Shown: piece after piece, positions 24,587-33,580 of the stretch
How positions within the stretch are numbered: position 1 is the first letter of the stretch
How the letters are laid out: the number at the start of each line of letters is the position of its first letter
Assembly (NCBI RefSeq): GCF_001758785.1
Contig: NZ_LROM01000072.1
Coordinates: forward strand, 1-64,000
Source: Duganella phyllosphaerae
GTDB taxonomy: Bacteria; Pseudomonadota; Gammaproteobacteria; Burkholderiales; Burkholderiaceae_D
DNA length: 64,000 nt
Reading direction: 5' to 3'
Made by a program: the position numbers and the translations under genes
Notes under the pieces: generated by a model
What the model saw: the letters and a program-made list of their open reading frames with translations, nothing else
Told to the model about the DNA's origin: nothing
The model's database searches: none

Positions 24587-26858
24587 GGCTCAACTCCCGG
24601 GTGGCAAGGCGCCGTTGCAGGAAGCCGATCACGGCCGTGGCGACGCGCTTGCTGAGCTTGTCGAGGCGGGTCGGATTGCTGATGATCTGGGCGCGATAGA
24701 AGGACGGACAAAGAACGGCCGCGTGCGCCACTTCGCCGCACACGCCGCAGCCGACGCAGCTATCGAGCACGGTGGCGACCGGGTCGCGCCGCAGCGGATC
24801 GGGGTTGTCCTTGACCGACAGCGAGGGGCAACCGGACAGGCGGATGCAGGAGTGGTCGCCAGTGCAGGTGTCGGAATCGACACCGAAGCGTTCGCGCACC
24901 ACGCGCTTGCCCTCGCCGGCGAGCTTGCGCATCAGCGGCTTGACGCGGCGCTGCTTGTTGAGCATGCACTCGGACTGGGCAATGATCACCTTCGGACCGC
25001 TGACCTTGGTGGTCAGCGCCTCGCGCAGCGTATCGCGCATGGTGGCGATGCCATAGGTGTTGGTAATCACGCGGACCCACTCGACACCGACGCCGCGCAC
25101 CGCCTTCTCGATCGGCAGGTTGGTGATGCGATGATCATTCTCGGCCTTCGACGACAGGATGTCCTGGCCACCGGTCGCGGCCGAATAGCCGTTGTCGATG
25201 ATGACGAGCACGTTGTCGCTCTTGTTGAACACCGCGTTGCCGACGCCGCTGGTCAGGCCGTTGTGCCAGAAGCCGCCATCGCCCATGATGCTGATGGTGC
25301 GGCGCGAGGTTTCAGTGGTGTTGAAGGCCGAGGCGCCGGCCCAGCCCAGGCCGTAGCCCATGGTGGTGGCGCCGAGGTTGAACGGCGGCAGGATCGAAAA
25401 CAGGTGGCAGCCGATGTCGCAGCTGATATGGTGGGCGCCGATTTCGCGCTGCACCAGCTTCATCGCGGTAAAGATCGGCCGCTCCGGGCAACCGGTACAG
25501 AACGACGGCGGCCGTGCATGCACGTCCATCACCGGGTCCAGTACTTCCATGGCGACCGGCGCCGTTACTTTCACTGGCACTGGCGCAAGAGCTGCAACCG
25601 GTGCGGACGCCTGCGACGGCGCCGCCGACGCCATCTCGGCGGCGCTGGCCACGCGCACCGGAATCGTCAGCGGGCGTGGCGCCAGCGCGGCGCGCACGCC
25701 TTCCGGCAGGCGCTCGCGCACCGCCAGTTCGGGCCGGTAGCGGTCGAAGAACTTGACCAGCGCCTTCAGCACCACCGTCGTCGTGTAATCGCCCACGCGC
25801 GGCAGGAAGTCCTTGCCGTGCACGCGGGTCTGCATGTCGACGCGGCGCAGGCTGGTATTAACCTCCTGCTCGATGAACTCCGGCTGGCCCTCCTCGATCA
25901 TCAGCACCGCCGCCTTGCCCTGGCAGAAGCCGCGCAATTCCTCGTCGATCAGCGGGTAGGCGACGTTCATCACATACAGCGGCACTTCGGTATTGCCTTC
26001 CACATCGGCCAGGCCGATCAGTTGCAATGCGCGGATGACCGTGTTGTACATGCCGCCCTGGATCACCAGGCCGTCGGCGCCGTCGGGATCGCCGAAGAAC
26101 TCGTTGAGCTGCTCGCGGCGGATGAACTCCACCGCCGCCGGCCAGCGCTTGTTGATCTTTTCGTCTTCGTGGACGAAGCTGGCAGGTGGCAGGACGATGC
26201 GGCTGATATCGCGCGACGGCTTGTTCATGGCGTCGGCCAGCGTGAAGGCGGGACGCACATTGTCGCGGGCGATGAAATGGCCATGCATGTGGCAGGCGCG
26301 GATGCGCATCTGCAGCATCACCGGGGTGTTGCTCGCCTCCGACAGCTCGAAGCTTTTTTCGACGGCACGGACGATCGACGGCAGGTTCGGCCGCGGATCA
26401 AGCAGCCACATCTGCGACTTCATGGCAAACGCGTGCGAACGCTCCTGCATGATGCTGGAACCTTCGCCATAGTCTTCGCCGACGATGATCAGGGCGCCGC
26501 CGGTGACGCCGCCCGACGACAGGTTCGACAGCGGGTCCGAGGCAACGTTGGTGCCGGCCGTGGCCTTGAAGGTGATGGCGCCGCGCAGCGGGTAATTCAC
26601 CGACGCCGCCAGCGTCGCCGCCGCCGTTGCCTCGCTGGCGCTGCTCTCGAAGTGCACGCCCAGCTCTTCCATGATGTCGCTGGCGTCCGCCAGCACATCC
26701 ATCAAATGCGAGATCGGCGAGCCTTGATAGCCGGCCACATACGACACGCCCGATTGCAGCAAGGCCTTGGTAACGGCCAGGATGCCTTCTCCGGCAAAGA
26801 CTTCGCCCTCCTTGGCGCGCAGTTTCTGCACTTCTTTCTTAAATGATCTTTCTGCCAC
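24579..26858 (-). CDS. iorA: Indolepyruvate ferredoxin oxidoreductase, alpha subunit
   Basis: A 759-residue thiamine-diphosphate enzyme subunit. GTG at 26858 is chosen because GGGAG lies just upstream; the open frame extends to 26936 without a better signal. The N-terminal pyrimidine-binding domains contain GYQGSPISHLMD. The TPP/Mg site is GDGGFWHNG ... NVLVIIDNGYSAATGGQ near residues 525-565. The C-terminus carries iron-sulfur ligands: CTGDHSCIRLSGC near 661 and CVGCGVC near 696, plus a later Cys. It is the first gene of an eight-gene operon, divergent from a LysR regulator. Such oxygen-sensitive chemistry in an oxygenase cluster is notable but known for the long betaproteobacterial form. 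Confidence 0.9.
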   Translation of the reverse strand: MAERSFKKEVQKLRAKEGEVFAGEGILAVTKALLQSGVSYVAGYQGSPISHLMDVLADASDIMEELGVHFESSASEATAAATLAASVNYPLRGAITFKATAGTNVASDPLSNLSSGGVTGGALIIVGEDYGEGSSIMQERSHAFAMKSQMWLLDPRPNLPSIVRAVEKSFELSEASNTPVMLQMRIRACHMHGHFIARDNVRPAFTLADAMNKPSRDISRIVLPPASFVHEDEKINKRWPAAVEFIRREQLNEFFGDPDGADGLVIQGGMYNTVIRALQLIGLADVEGNTEVPLYVMNVAYPLIDEELRGFCQGKAAVLMIEEGQPEFIEQEVNTSLRRVDMQTRVHGKDFLPRVGDYTTTVVLKALVKFFDRYRPELAVRERLPEGVRAALAPRPLTIPVRVASAAEMASAAPSQASAPVAALAPVPVKVTAPVAMEVLDPVMDVHARPPSFCTGCPERPIFTAMKLVQREIGAHHISCDIGCHLFSILPPFNLGATTMGYGLGWAGASAFNTTETSRRTISIMGDGGFWHNGLTSGVGNAVFNKSDNVLVIIDNGYSAATGGQDILSSKAENDHRITNLPIEKAVRGVGVEWVRVITNTYGIATMRDTLREALTTKVSGPKVIIAQSECMLNKQRRVKPLMRKLAGEGKRVVRERFGVDSDTCTGDHSCIRLSGCPSLSVKDNPDPLRRDPVATVLDSCVGCGVCGEVAHAAVLCPSFYRAQIISNPTRLDKLSKRVATAVIGFLQRRLATRELSHA

Positions 26859-26947
26859 GAATATCTCCCGCTGAATAAACCTGATCCCCTCCGTCTCCGC
26901 CTTTCTTGAAGGGCGGTTGAACGGGCTTGAATACACCTTGTGACCGA

Positions 26948-26976
26948 GTGTATTGGCGGGTTAGAATATCAGTCAA
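26948..26976 (-). promoter_or_regulatory. Promoter candidate for the iorA operon with shared operator-like bases
   Basis: Minus strand: TTGACT (26976-26971), 17-bp spacer, then a weak -10 (ATACAC at 26953-26948), about 90 bp before GTG 26858. The surrounding TTATTTGACTGATATT recurs almost unchanged before the permease gene (37848) and, less well, at 17100. The divergent LysR gene starts at 27008, so this is also where its operator is expected. Confidence 0.55.
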
Positions 26977-27007
26977 ATAAATAAATAAACTATGGAGAAT
27001 AGGTAGC

Positions 27008-27910
27008 ATGGATATCCTTGAAGCCGACCTGAACTTGCTGCGCGTGTTCCACGCGATCGCCGAAGAGCAAAGCCTGACCCAGGCGGGCAACCGCCTGCGC
27101 CTGTCGCAACCAGGTGTCAGTTACGCGCTGGGACGGTTGCGGGCGATGTTCAACGATCCCCTGTTCGTACGGTCGGGCAACACCATGCAACCGACTTCCG
27201 CGGCGCTGGCGCTGCGCGAGCCGATCCGGCGCGCCATGTCGGCGATCCAGGACGCGCTGCGCCACGGCGAGGATTTTGATCCGGCCACCAGCACCCGCAC
27301 CTTCCACCTGACGATGTCGGACATCGGCGAGATGGTGTTCCTGCCGCCCGTGTGCGAGCGGCTGCTCGAGGTAGCGCCGCATGTGCGCCTGGAAGTCAGC
27401 CAGTTGCCGCTGGGGCAGATCGAGGAAGCGTTGCGCAGCGGCCGGGTCGACCTTGCGGTCGGCAACCTGCCGACGCTGAAACCGGCTACCCAGTGGCATG
27501 CGCTGTTCCACGAAGCCTACGTCTGCATCAGCCGCAAGCGGGCCGGCGAGACCCGGCGCAAGTTAACGGTCGCGGAATACACGGCCATGGCGCACGTGTT
27601 CGTGGCCTCGGCCGACAACAGCCACCGGCTGATCGAAGATTTTTTGCGCGAACACAACATCCACCGCAACATCGTGTTGCAGATACCGCATTTCAGCGTG
27701 GTGCCGCAACTGCTCCAGCGTACCGACTGGGCGGTGACCTTGCCGCGCCGGGCGGCGCAAAACCTCAACAACGGACGCCACTTCTCGATCTTCGAGCTCC
27801 CCGTGGCGATACCGGAGGTCGAGGTGACCGTGCACTGGCATGCAGACTTCGACGAGAGCCAGGCAAATCGCTGGCTGCGCAAGCTGCTGATCGAAACCCT
27901 GTCCACCTGA
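27008..27910 (+). CDS. LysR-family transcriptional regulator of the ior operon
   Basis: A 300-residue LysR regulator. The winged HTH occupies residues 1-65 (LLRVFHAIAEEQSLTQAGNRLRLSQPGVSYALGRLR), followed by the linker helix and a two-lobed inducer-binding domain of usual length. It is of the NodD/NahR/LinR-like subclass by the DLNLLRVFHAI opening. It is transcribed divergently from iorA across a 149-bp gap, the classical arrangement for autoregulation plus activation of the neighbour in response to a pathway intermediate. A short AGGTAGC precedes the ATG. The inducer is probably an aromatic acid. Confidence 0.92.
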   Translation: MDILEADLNLLRVFHAIAEEQSLTQAGNRLRLSQPGVSYALGRLRAMFNDPLFVRSGNTMQPTSAALALREPIRRAMSAIQDALRHGEDFDPATSTRTFHLTMSDIGEMVFLPPVCERLLEVAPHVRLEVSQLPLGQIEEALRSGRVDLAVGNLPTLKPATQWHALFHEAYVCISRKRAGETRRKLTVAEYTAMAHVFVASADNSHRLIEDFLREHNIHRNIVLQIPHFSVVPQLLQRTDWAVTLPRRAAQNLNNGRHFSIFELPVAIPEVEVTVHWHADFDESQANRWLRKLLIETLST

Positions 27911-27978
27911 TCCAGCGCCGCTATCGGATAGCGCGTCGCGCGCAGGCACCCACAATGACTTTGAAGGAGTCGTTCATC

Positions 27979-28389
27979 ATGAATAAGGCAGGCAGCACTC
28001 AAGCGGCAATCGATCGGTCCGGCGCGACCGCGTTCAGGGAACTCAACGACGAAGAATGGCGCCTGGTCTCCGCCTTGCACCATGCCGGCGACGGCGGTGC
28101 CCCCCAGCGCGGCCGGCCCCGCGCAGCGCCGCGCGCCATGGTCAACGCCGCGCTGTGGATATTGTGGAGCGGCGCCGGCTGGCTGACGCTGCCGCCGCAC
28201 TATCCGTCGCCGAGCACCTGCCGGCGCCACTTCGAGCGCTGGCTGGCCGACGGCACCTGGCATGCGATGACGCAGCGCCTGGCAGCAGGCGGGCGCGTGA
28301 TGGACTGCACCAAGGCTGTCGCCGCAAGCGACCAGAGCGACGGCGTAGCGCCGCTGCGCGCCACCTTCTACAGCGCCTTGATGGGCTGA
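27979..28389 (+). CDS. Standalone IS5/IS4-type transposase N-terminal-like domain (DUF4096-like)
   Basis: A 136-residue protein from ATG 27979 with AAGGAG upstream. LNDEEWRLVSALH, GRPRAAPRAMVNAALWILWSGAGW and HYPSPSTCRRHFERWLADGTWHAM match the helical DNA-binding N-terminal domain of IS5-group transposases, here without the DDE catalytic part. The following region shows no remnant of a transposase, and the frame is intact with its own ribosome-binding site. It is therefore either a domesticated DNA-binding protein or a cleanly trimmed relic. It sits 68 bp after the LysR gene and converges with the thioesterase gene. Similar orphan domains occur as small regulators, but none is proven for this one. 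Confidence 0.65.
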   Translation: MNKAGSTQAAIDRSGATAFRELNDEEWRLVSALHHAGDGGAPQRGRPRAAPRAMVNAALWILWSGAGWLTLPPHYPSPSTCRRHFERWLADGTWHAMTQRLAAGGRVMDCTKAVAASDQSDGVAPLRATFYSALMG

Positions 28390-28444
28390 ATTTACTCTAT
28401 GGCGCGACGCCGCAGCCGCCGCGCAACAGCCTGACCCGGGTGTC

Positions 28445-28894
28445 CTACTCTGCCGCCTGGGTTCCGCGGAAACGCAGCAGCGCTGCGCGCAGATCCTCTG
28501 GCAGCGCCATCGCGCCACCCTGGTGCACCGAGGTCGCCACCAACACGCTGTGCAATTCAAAGCGGAGCTGGTCGCCGTCGACGCCGCGCACCATCAGACC
28601 GATTGAAGAATTGCCAATCCGCTCCACTGACAACTGCCACTCGATCTCGCTGCCAAAGACGCCGGGCGACTGGAACGAGCAGTCCAGCTTGACGGTGGGC
28701 AGGCCGAACTTGCGCGTCGTGATGAACTCGGCATAGTTGATCCCGAGCGCCTCGTCGAACCAGTCCTCCACCAGGTCGTTCAACTGCACCAGGTAGCGCG
28801 GAAAAAACACCATGCCAGCCGGATCGCAGTGTGAAAAACGCACCTTGCGCGTCTGGCGGAACAGATTGGGCTGGGCGGTAACAGGCATGTTCAT
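28445..28894 (-). CDS. Acyl-CoA thioesterase, 4-hydroxybenzoyl-CoA thioesterase family
   Basis: A 149-residue hot-dog-fold thioesterase. The active-site loop FSHCD24PAGMVFFPRYL carries the catalytic Asp of the 4HBT/YbgC group. Two ATGs (28894 and 28888) are possible. It is divergent from the bifunctional salicylyl-CoA/anthraniloyl-CoA monooxygenase across a 244-bp gap. In the salicylyl-CoA route the hydroxylated product gentisyl-CoA must be cleaved to gentisate before ring opening. This gene fits that step, with the gentisate-type dioxygenase at 20808. The pairing is inferred; the substrate is not shown. Confidence 0.85.
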   Translation of the reverse strand: MNMPVTAQPNLFRQTRKVRFSHCDPAGMVFFPRYLVQLNDLVEDWFDEALGINYAEFITTRKFGLPTVKLDCSFQSPGVFGSEIEWQLSVERIGNSSIGLMVRGVDGDQLRFELHSVLVATSVHQGGAMALPEDLRAALLRFRGTQAAE

Positions 28895-29138
28895 GGTTCG
28901 ACCTTGGCAGTAAATGATGGGGACACGGGAGCGGCGCCGACGCGCGCGGCAAGGCCCGCACCCGGTAATTTGGACAGCATAAATTGGGCTGGGCGCAACG
29001 TCAAATCGGCCATAAACATAGTGCAAATCGACCCTCCTTATTTCTGCGATGCGCAATGGTTTTTTTCTTGTGGCACAAATTTTTATCCAATATATTTGAA
29101 GCTTAAAGTATTTAGATAACTGGAAACGAGGTAGAAAA

Positions 29139-31508
29139 ATGAAGATTCTCTGCATAGGTGGCGGACCTGCCGGCCTGTATTTCAGCCTGTTGATGAAGCT
29201 GCGCAATCCAGCCCACGAGATCACTGTGGTCGAACGCAACCGCCCCTACGATACCTTCGGCTGGGGCGTGGTCTTCTCCGATGCGACCATGGACAATCTG
29301 CGCCAGGCCGATCCGGTCAGCGCCGAGACCATCTACGCCGCTTTCAACCGCTGGGATGACATCGACGTGCATTTCAAGGGCCGCACCATCACTTCCGGCG
29401 GCCACGGCTTCATCGGCATCGGACGCAAGCGCCTGCTCAACATCCTGCAGTCGCGCTGCGAGGCGCTGGGCGTGAAGCTGGTATTCGAAACCGACGTCAG
29501 CGACGACCAGGCCCTGGCGCTGGAATACGACGCCGACCTGGTGATCGCCTCGGACGGCTTGAACAGCCGGGTGCGCACCCGCTATGCCGAGACCTTTGAG
29601 CCCGACATCGACCTGCGTCGTTGCCGCTTCGTCTGGCTCGGCACGCGCAAGCTGTTCGACGCGTTTACCTTCGCTTTTGCCGAGACCAAACATGGCTGGT
29701 TCCAGGCCCATGCCTACCGCTTCGACGCCGACACCTCGACCTTCATCGTCGAGGCGCCGGAGGAAGTCTGGCGCGCCGCCGGCATCGAAGACATGTCGCA
29801 GGCCGACGGTGTGGCCTATTGCGAGCGCCTGTTCGCCCCGTGGCTCGACGGCCAGCCGCTGATCAGCAACGCCACCCACCTGCGCGGCTCAGCCAACTGG
29901 ATCCGCTTCCCGCGCGTAATCTGCCAGAGCTGGGTGCACTGGAACGAACTGGCCACAGCGACCGGAACCCGCCAGGTACCGGTGATCCTGATGGGCGATG
30001 CCGCCCACACCGCGCACTTCTCAATCGGCTCCGGCACCAAGCTGGCGTTGGAGGATGCCATCGAACTGAGCCGCTGCCTGGACGCCTATAACCAGCCACA
30101 GGCCGACGCAGCCGCGCCGCCGATCGACGTGATGCAGGCGGCGCTGAAGCGCTACGACGCCGTGCGCAGCGTCGAGGTGCTGAAGATACAAAACGCCGCA
30201 CGCAACTCGACCGAATGGTTCGAGAACGTGTCGCGCTACGCTGCGCTGGAGCCGGAGCAGTTCGCCTATTCGATGTTGACGCGCTCGCAGCGCATCTCGC
30301 ACGAAAACCTGCGCGTGCGCGACCCCGACTACGTCGCCGGCCTGGAAAACTGGCTGGCAGAGCGCTCCGGCATGGCGCCACAGGCGACATCGGCGGCACC
30401 GGTACCACCGATGTTTACACCCTATACGCTGCGCGGCACCACCTTGCAAAACCGCGTGGTGGTGTCGCCGATGCTGACCTACTCGTGCAGCGAAGGCGTG
30501 CCGGGCGACTTCCACCTGGTGCACCTGGGCGCCCGCGCGCTGGGCGGCGCCGGCATGGTGATGGTGGAAATGACGGCAGTGTCGCCGGATGGCTTGACGA
30601 CGCCGGCCTGCCCGGGCCTGTGGAACGACGCCCAGCAACAGGCATTCGCCCGCATCGTCGATTTCGCCCACGCCAATTCTTCCGCCAAAATGGGCTTGCA
30701 ACTGGGACACGCCGGTCCCCGCGGCGCGACCGAGCCCGGCGACGGTGGCCAGCCGCTTGGCGACGGCAACTGGCCGCTGCTGGCTGCCTCGGCGCTGCCC
30801 TATCACGCCGGCGTCTCTGCACTGCCCAAGCCGATGGACCGCAGCGACATGGCGCGCCTCTGCCAGGACTTCGCGGCCGCCGCCGAACGCGCCGCCGCCG
30901 CCGGCTTCGACTGGCTCGAGCTGCAATGCGGCCACGGCAATCTGCTGTCGAGCTTTATTTCGCCGCTGACCAACCAGCGCGACGACGAATACGGCGGCAG
31001 CCTGGAAAACCGCCTGCGCTTGCCGTTGCAGGTATTTGCCGCCGTGCGCCGCGCCTGGCCGCAGGACAAGCCGATCTCGGTGCGCATTTCGGCGCACGAC
31101 TGGGTCGAGGGCGGCATCACGCCCGACGACGCAGTGGCCATCGCGCGCAGCTTCAAGGACGCTGGCGTCGACCTGATCGATTGTTCCTCGGGCGAGGTCA
31201 GCGAACACCAGAAGCCGGTGTACGGGCGCATGTACCAGACGCCGTTCGCCGACCGCATCCGCAACGAGGCGGGCGTGCCGACCATCGCCGTCGGCGCCAT
31301 CTTCGAGGCCGACCACGTCAACAGCATCATTGCCTCAGGCCGTGCCGACCTGTGCGCCATCGGCCGGCCGCACCTGGCCGACCCGGCCTGGACGCTGCGT
31401 GCAGCCGCTGCGCTGGACTACCGCCAGCAGCCATGGCCGGCGGCCTACGAGGTGGCTCGACAACAGTTCGAGATCAACCTCAAGCGGGCCAGCATCCTGC
31501 CAGCCTAA
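29139..31508 (+). CDS. Bifunctional salicylyl-CoA 5-hydroxylase / anthraniloyl-CoA monooxygenase-reductase
   Basis: A 789-residue fusion. Residues 1-400 are a PHBH-type FAD monooxygenase: [17 protein letters not shown] at the start and the second FAD motif [24 protein letters not shown] near 284-307. Residues 420-789 are an old-yellow-enzyme FMN oxidoreductase ([19 protein letters not shown], then [26 protein letters not shown]). This architecture is shared by salicylyl-CoA 5-hydroxylase and by 2-aminobenzoyl-CoA monooxygenase/reductase, which hydroxylates at C5 and can further reduce the ring. The divergent thioesterase and the distant gentisate-type dioxygenase favour release of a free 5-hydroxylated acid. 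A CoA ligase is not in this cluster; the one at 61305 could serve. Confidence 0.88.
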   Translation: MKILCIGGGPAGLYFSLLMKLRNPAHEITVVERNRPYDTFGWGVVFSDATMDNLRQADPVSAETIYAAFNRWDDIDVHFKGRTITSGGHGFIGIGRKRLLNILQSRCEALGVKLVFETDVSDDQALALEYDADLVIASDGLNSRVRTRYAETFEPDIDLRRCRFVWLGTRKLFDAFTFAFAETKHGWFQAHAYRFDADTSTFIVEAPEEVWRAAGIEDMSQADGVAYCERLFAPWLDGQPLISNATHLRGSANWIRFPRVICQSWVHWNELATATGTRQVPVILMGDAAHTAHFSIGSGTKLALEDAIELSRCLDAYNQPQADAAAPPIDVMQAALKRYDAVRSVEVLKIQNAARNSTEWFENVSRYAALEPEQFAYSMLTRSQRISHENLRVRDPDYVAGLENWLAERSGMAPQATSAAPVPPMFTPYTLRGTTLQNRVVVSPMLTYSCSEGVPGDFHLVHLGARALGGAGMVMVEMTAVSPDGLTTPACPGLWNDAQQQAFARIVDFAHANSSAKMGLQLGHAGPRGATEPGDGGQPLGDGNWPLLAASALPYHAGVSALPKPMDRSDMARLCQDFAAAAERAAAAGFDWLELQCGHGNLLSSFISPLTNQRDDEYGGSLENRLRLPLQVFAAVRRAWPQDKPISVRISAHDWVEGGITPDDAVAIARSFKDAGVDLIDCSSGEVSEHQKPVYGRMYQTPFADRIRNEAGVPTIAVGAIFEADHVNSIIASGRADLCAIGRPHLADPAWTLRAAAALDYRQQPWPAAYEVARQQFEINLKRASILPA

Positions 31509-31530
31509 GCCGCTTCACCCACCCAGGTGG

Positions 31531-31564
31531 CCCGGACCGTCGCTGCCGCAGCGGCCGGTCCGGG
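31531..31564 (+). terminator. Hairpin terminator after the bifunctional monooxygenase
   Basis: CCCGGACCG pairs with CGGTCCGGG, with an inner CGCTGC/GCAGCG stem, 22 bp after the stop at 31508. No T tract follows. It lies inside the longest frame of the next gene and argues that translation there starts further on. Confidence 0.7.
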
Positions 31565-31583
31565 TGCCGCAATCGGAGTTCCC

Positions 31584-33125
31584 GTGCCTGCCAAGTCCCC
31601 GGTCGATGTCGAAGTTCCCTTGTTGGCAGACCAGTTTTTGATTTCCCGTACCGACGCCGCGAGCAAGATCAGTTATGTCAACCGGACATTCCTCGACGTT
31701 AGCGGCTTCAGCGAAGCCGAATTACTGGGCGCGACCAACGATCTGTTCCGCCATCCCGACATGCCGGACGCCGTCTTCGCCGATATCTGGAAGACACTCA
31801 AGGGTGGTGGGATCTGGTCTGGCATCATGAAACACCGGCGCAAAGGCGGCGGCTTTTTTTGGGTGCAGGCGACCATCTCGCCCATGTTGGCCAATGGCCG
31901 CCTGCTCGGCTACACCACCGTGCGCACCCGGCCCGAACCGGCCTTGCTGCACCGGACCGCCGCCTTCTACACGCTCCTGCGCAAGAGCGGTCGTGCGCGC
32001 GGCTTGCGCCTGCATGGCGGCGCGCTGCAGCGCACCGGCCTGGCCGGCTGCCTCGACCGCATCGCCCGTCCGACACTGGCCGCGCGCTCGACCATGGTGA
32101 TGGCCTGTGCCGCAGCCGGGCTGCTTTGCCTGGCGGCGCTGCCCTACTCCGGCGCGGTCGCCGCGTCGCTGGCGGCGCTGCTGTTCGCCGCCCAGTTGGG
32201 CGCCGCCTGGCGCCTGCGATGCGCTCTGCAGCACTTGCTTCCGGCGCACGCGCTGTGTCGCAAGCTTAGCGCTGGCGACCTGGGCCTGCCAGTGAAGGCG
32301 CCACCGCGTGGCGCCCTCGATGGTCTTGCCGCCAGCCTCAGCATCATGCAACAAAGCCTGCGCGAAGTGGTGCGCCAGGTTGGCGCTGGCAGCGCCTCGG
32401 TCGCCGCCGCCGCACGGGCGATCGACGAAGGCAACCGCAGCCTGTCGGGCCAGACCGAACAGCAAGCGGCCGCGTTGCAACAGGCGGCCGCGACGATGGC
32501 CGAACTGGCTGACACGGTAAGACAAAACGCCGCCGGCGCCGGCGAGGCGACACGGCTGGCAGGCGCGACCGTGGCGCTGGCCACGCGTGGTAGCGATGCC
32601 GTGCAATTGCTGGCTGTCCAGATCGAGCAAATGGCCGCAGGCGCGGCCGGAATCGCCGAATTCATCGATGTGATCGACGGCGTGGCGTTCCAGACCAATG
32701 TGCTGGCACTGAACGCGGCGGTGGAAGCGGCCCGGGCCGGCCAGGAGGGGCGCGGCTTCGCCGTGGTGGCGGCGGAAGTGCGCAACCTGGCGCAGCGCAG
32801 CGCGGCAGCAGCACAGCAGATCGGCATCCTCATCAAGAGTGAGACGGAGCAGATCGCCGAGGCCAGGCGCCTCGGCGCGCAAGCCACGCTGACCTTGCGC
32901 GAAGTGGTGCAGGCCGCGCATGTCGTCTCGGACCTGGGCGGCCAGATCGCCATCGCCTCGGCAGAGCAAAGCGACGGCATCGCCCAGTTGCACCAGGCGG
33001 TGGCGAACATAGACGAAGCGACCCAGCGCAATGCCGCCCATGTCGAAGAGCTATCGGCCACCGCGGCCGAGCTGACCGGGCAATCCTGGGCACTGAACAA
33101 TACGTTGGCGGTGTTTCATTCATAA
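31584..33125 (+). CDS. PAS-domain methyl-accepting chemotaxis protein (Aer-like)
   Basis: A 513-residue receptor from GTG 31584; the longest frame opens at GTG 31527 but would include the hairpin at 31531-31564. The N-terminal PAS domain ([25 protein letters not shown], then [20 protein letters not shown]) resembles the redox/energy sensor Aer. Two hydrophobic segments near residues 155-200 anchor it. The signalling hairpin tip is visible ([40 protein letters not shown]). No periplasmic domain is present, so it senses internally. Its place directly after an aromatic-degradation gene suggests metabolism-dependent taxis to the pathway substrate. Confidence 0.9.
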   Translation: MPAKSPVDVEVPLLADQFLISRTDAASKISYVNRTFLDVSGFSEAELLGATNDLFRHPDMPDAVFADIWKTLKGGGIWSGIMKHRRKGGGFFWVQATISPMLANGRLLGYTTVRTRPEPALLHRTAAFYTLLRKSGRARGLRLHGGALQRTGLAGCLDRIARPTLAARSTMVMACAAAGLLCLAALPYSGAVAASLAALLFAAQLGAAWRLRCALQHLLPAHALCRKLSAGDLGLPVKAPPRGALDGLAASLSIMQQSLREVVRQVGAGSASVAAAARAIDEGNRSLSGQTEQQAAALQQAAATMAELADTVRQNAAGAGEATRLAGATVALATRGSDAVQLLAVQIEQMAAGAAGIAEFIDVIDGVAFQTNVLALNAAVEAARAGQEGRGFAVVAAEVRNLAQRSAAAAQQIGILIKSETEQIAEARRLGAQATLTLREVVQAAHVVSDLGGQIAIASAEQSDGIAQLHQAVANIDEATQRNAAHVEELSATAAELTGQSWALNNTLAVFHS

Positions 33126-33171
33126 ACCGGGAGGGTCGAACGCATCATGCCGATATGGCGCCCATGACTAG

Positions 33172-33348
33172 CGCAAGCTGGCCGCGCTGTATGTCAAGCA
33201 GACATTGATGTTGCGGAAAAGGAACTTACTCGGCGATGCGCCGACGCAGAACTTGTGGGGGAGTTTAAACAATGAGATGATTCATCATCGAAAGTAAGGC
33301 AGACGGGCCAACGCCGGAGCGGCAATCAACGAGTATGTCGAGACCTTG
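33172..33348 (+). pseudogene. Relic of an IS3-family transposase C-terminal region
   Basis: Translation in the frame of 33172 gives GDAPTQNLWGSLNNEMIHHRK, a stop, then AAINEYVETL. This matches the region around the catalytic Glu of IS3-family OrfB (typically DNAPTESFFGSLK...EYIE.FYN). The catalytic E position is replaced (Q), a stop interrupts, and the flanks are lost. It is a short old remnant and not related in detail to the complete IS at 5302-6970. Confidence 0.7.
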
Positions 33349-33406
33349 TCGAGGTCAAGCCCCGGCCGTATCCGTGATATTCATGCGGTCAATAATATTT
33401 ATCTAT

Positions 33407-33435
33407 TTGACCTATACCGCCCCTGCGAATACTAT
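33407..33435 (+). promoter_or_regulatory. Sigma-70 promoter candidate for the AraC gene at 33581
   Basis: TTGACC (33407-33412), 17-bp spacer, TACTAT (33430-33435). The -35 is embedded in ATCTATTTGACC, like the elements at 37848 and 26971. Confidence 0.5.
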
Positions 33436-33580
33436 CTTTGAGGACATCTTTGCATCTTACTGAACAACGTTGCAACGCTTTGCAGGCAGACCGACAGGTT
33501 TCGCTTACCCGTAGTTTCTTAAAGAAATTTATTCGTCTCGCTCATAAACCAGGTCCGCCATTGTTGGCGGACATGGCATC

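Larger units (their letters stand above)
33126..33580 (+). other. 455-bp region: transposase relic and araC promoter
   Basis: No intact gene. It contains the decayed IS3-family fragment at 33172-33348 and a promoter candidate at 33407-33435 for the AraC gene at 33581. The remaining bases show nothing I recognise. Confidence 0.7.

Noticed and set aside
24552..26846. 764-codon open frame antisense to iorA
   Set aside because: Composition is His/Arg/Ala-rich without any domain, and the opposite strand carries an unmistakable TPP/iron-sulfur enzyme. Long antisense frames are common at this GC content.
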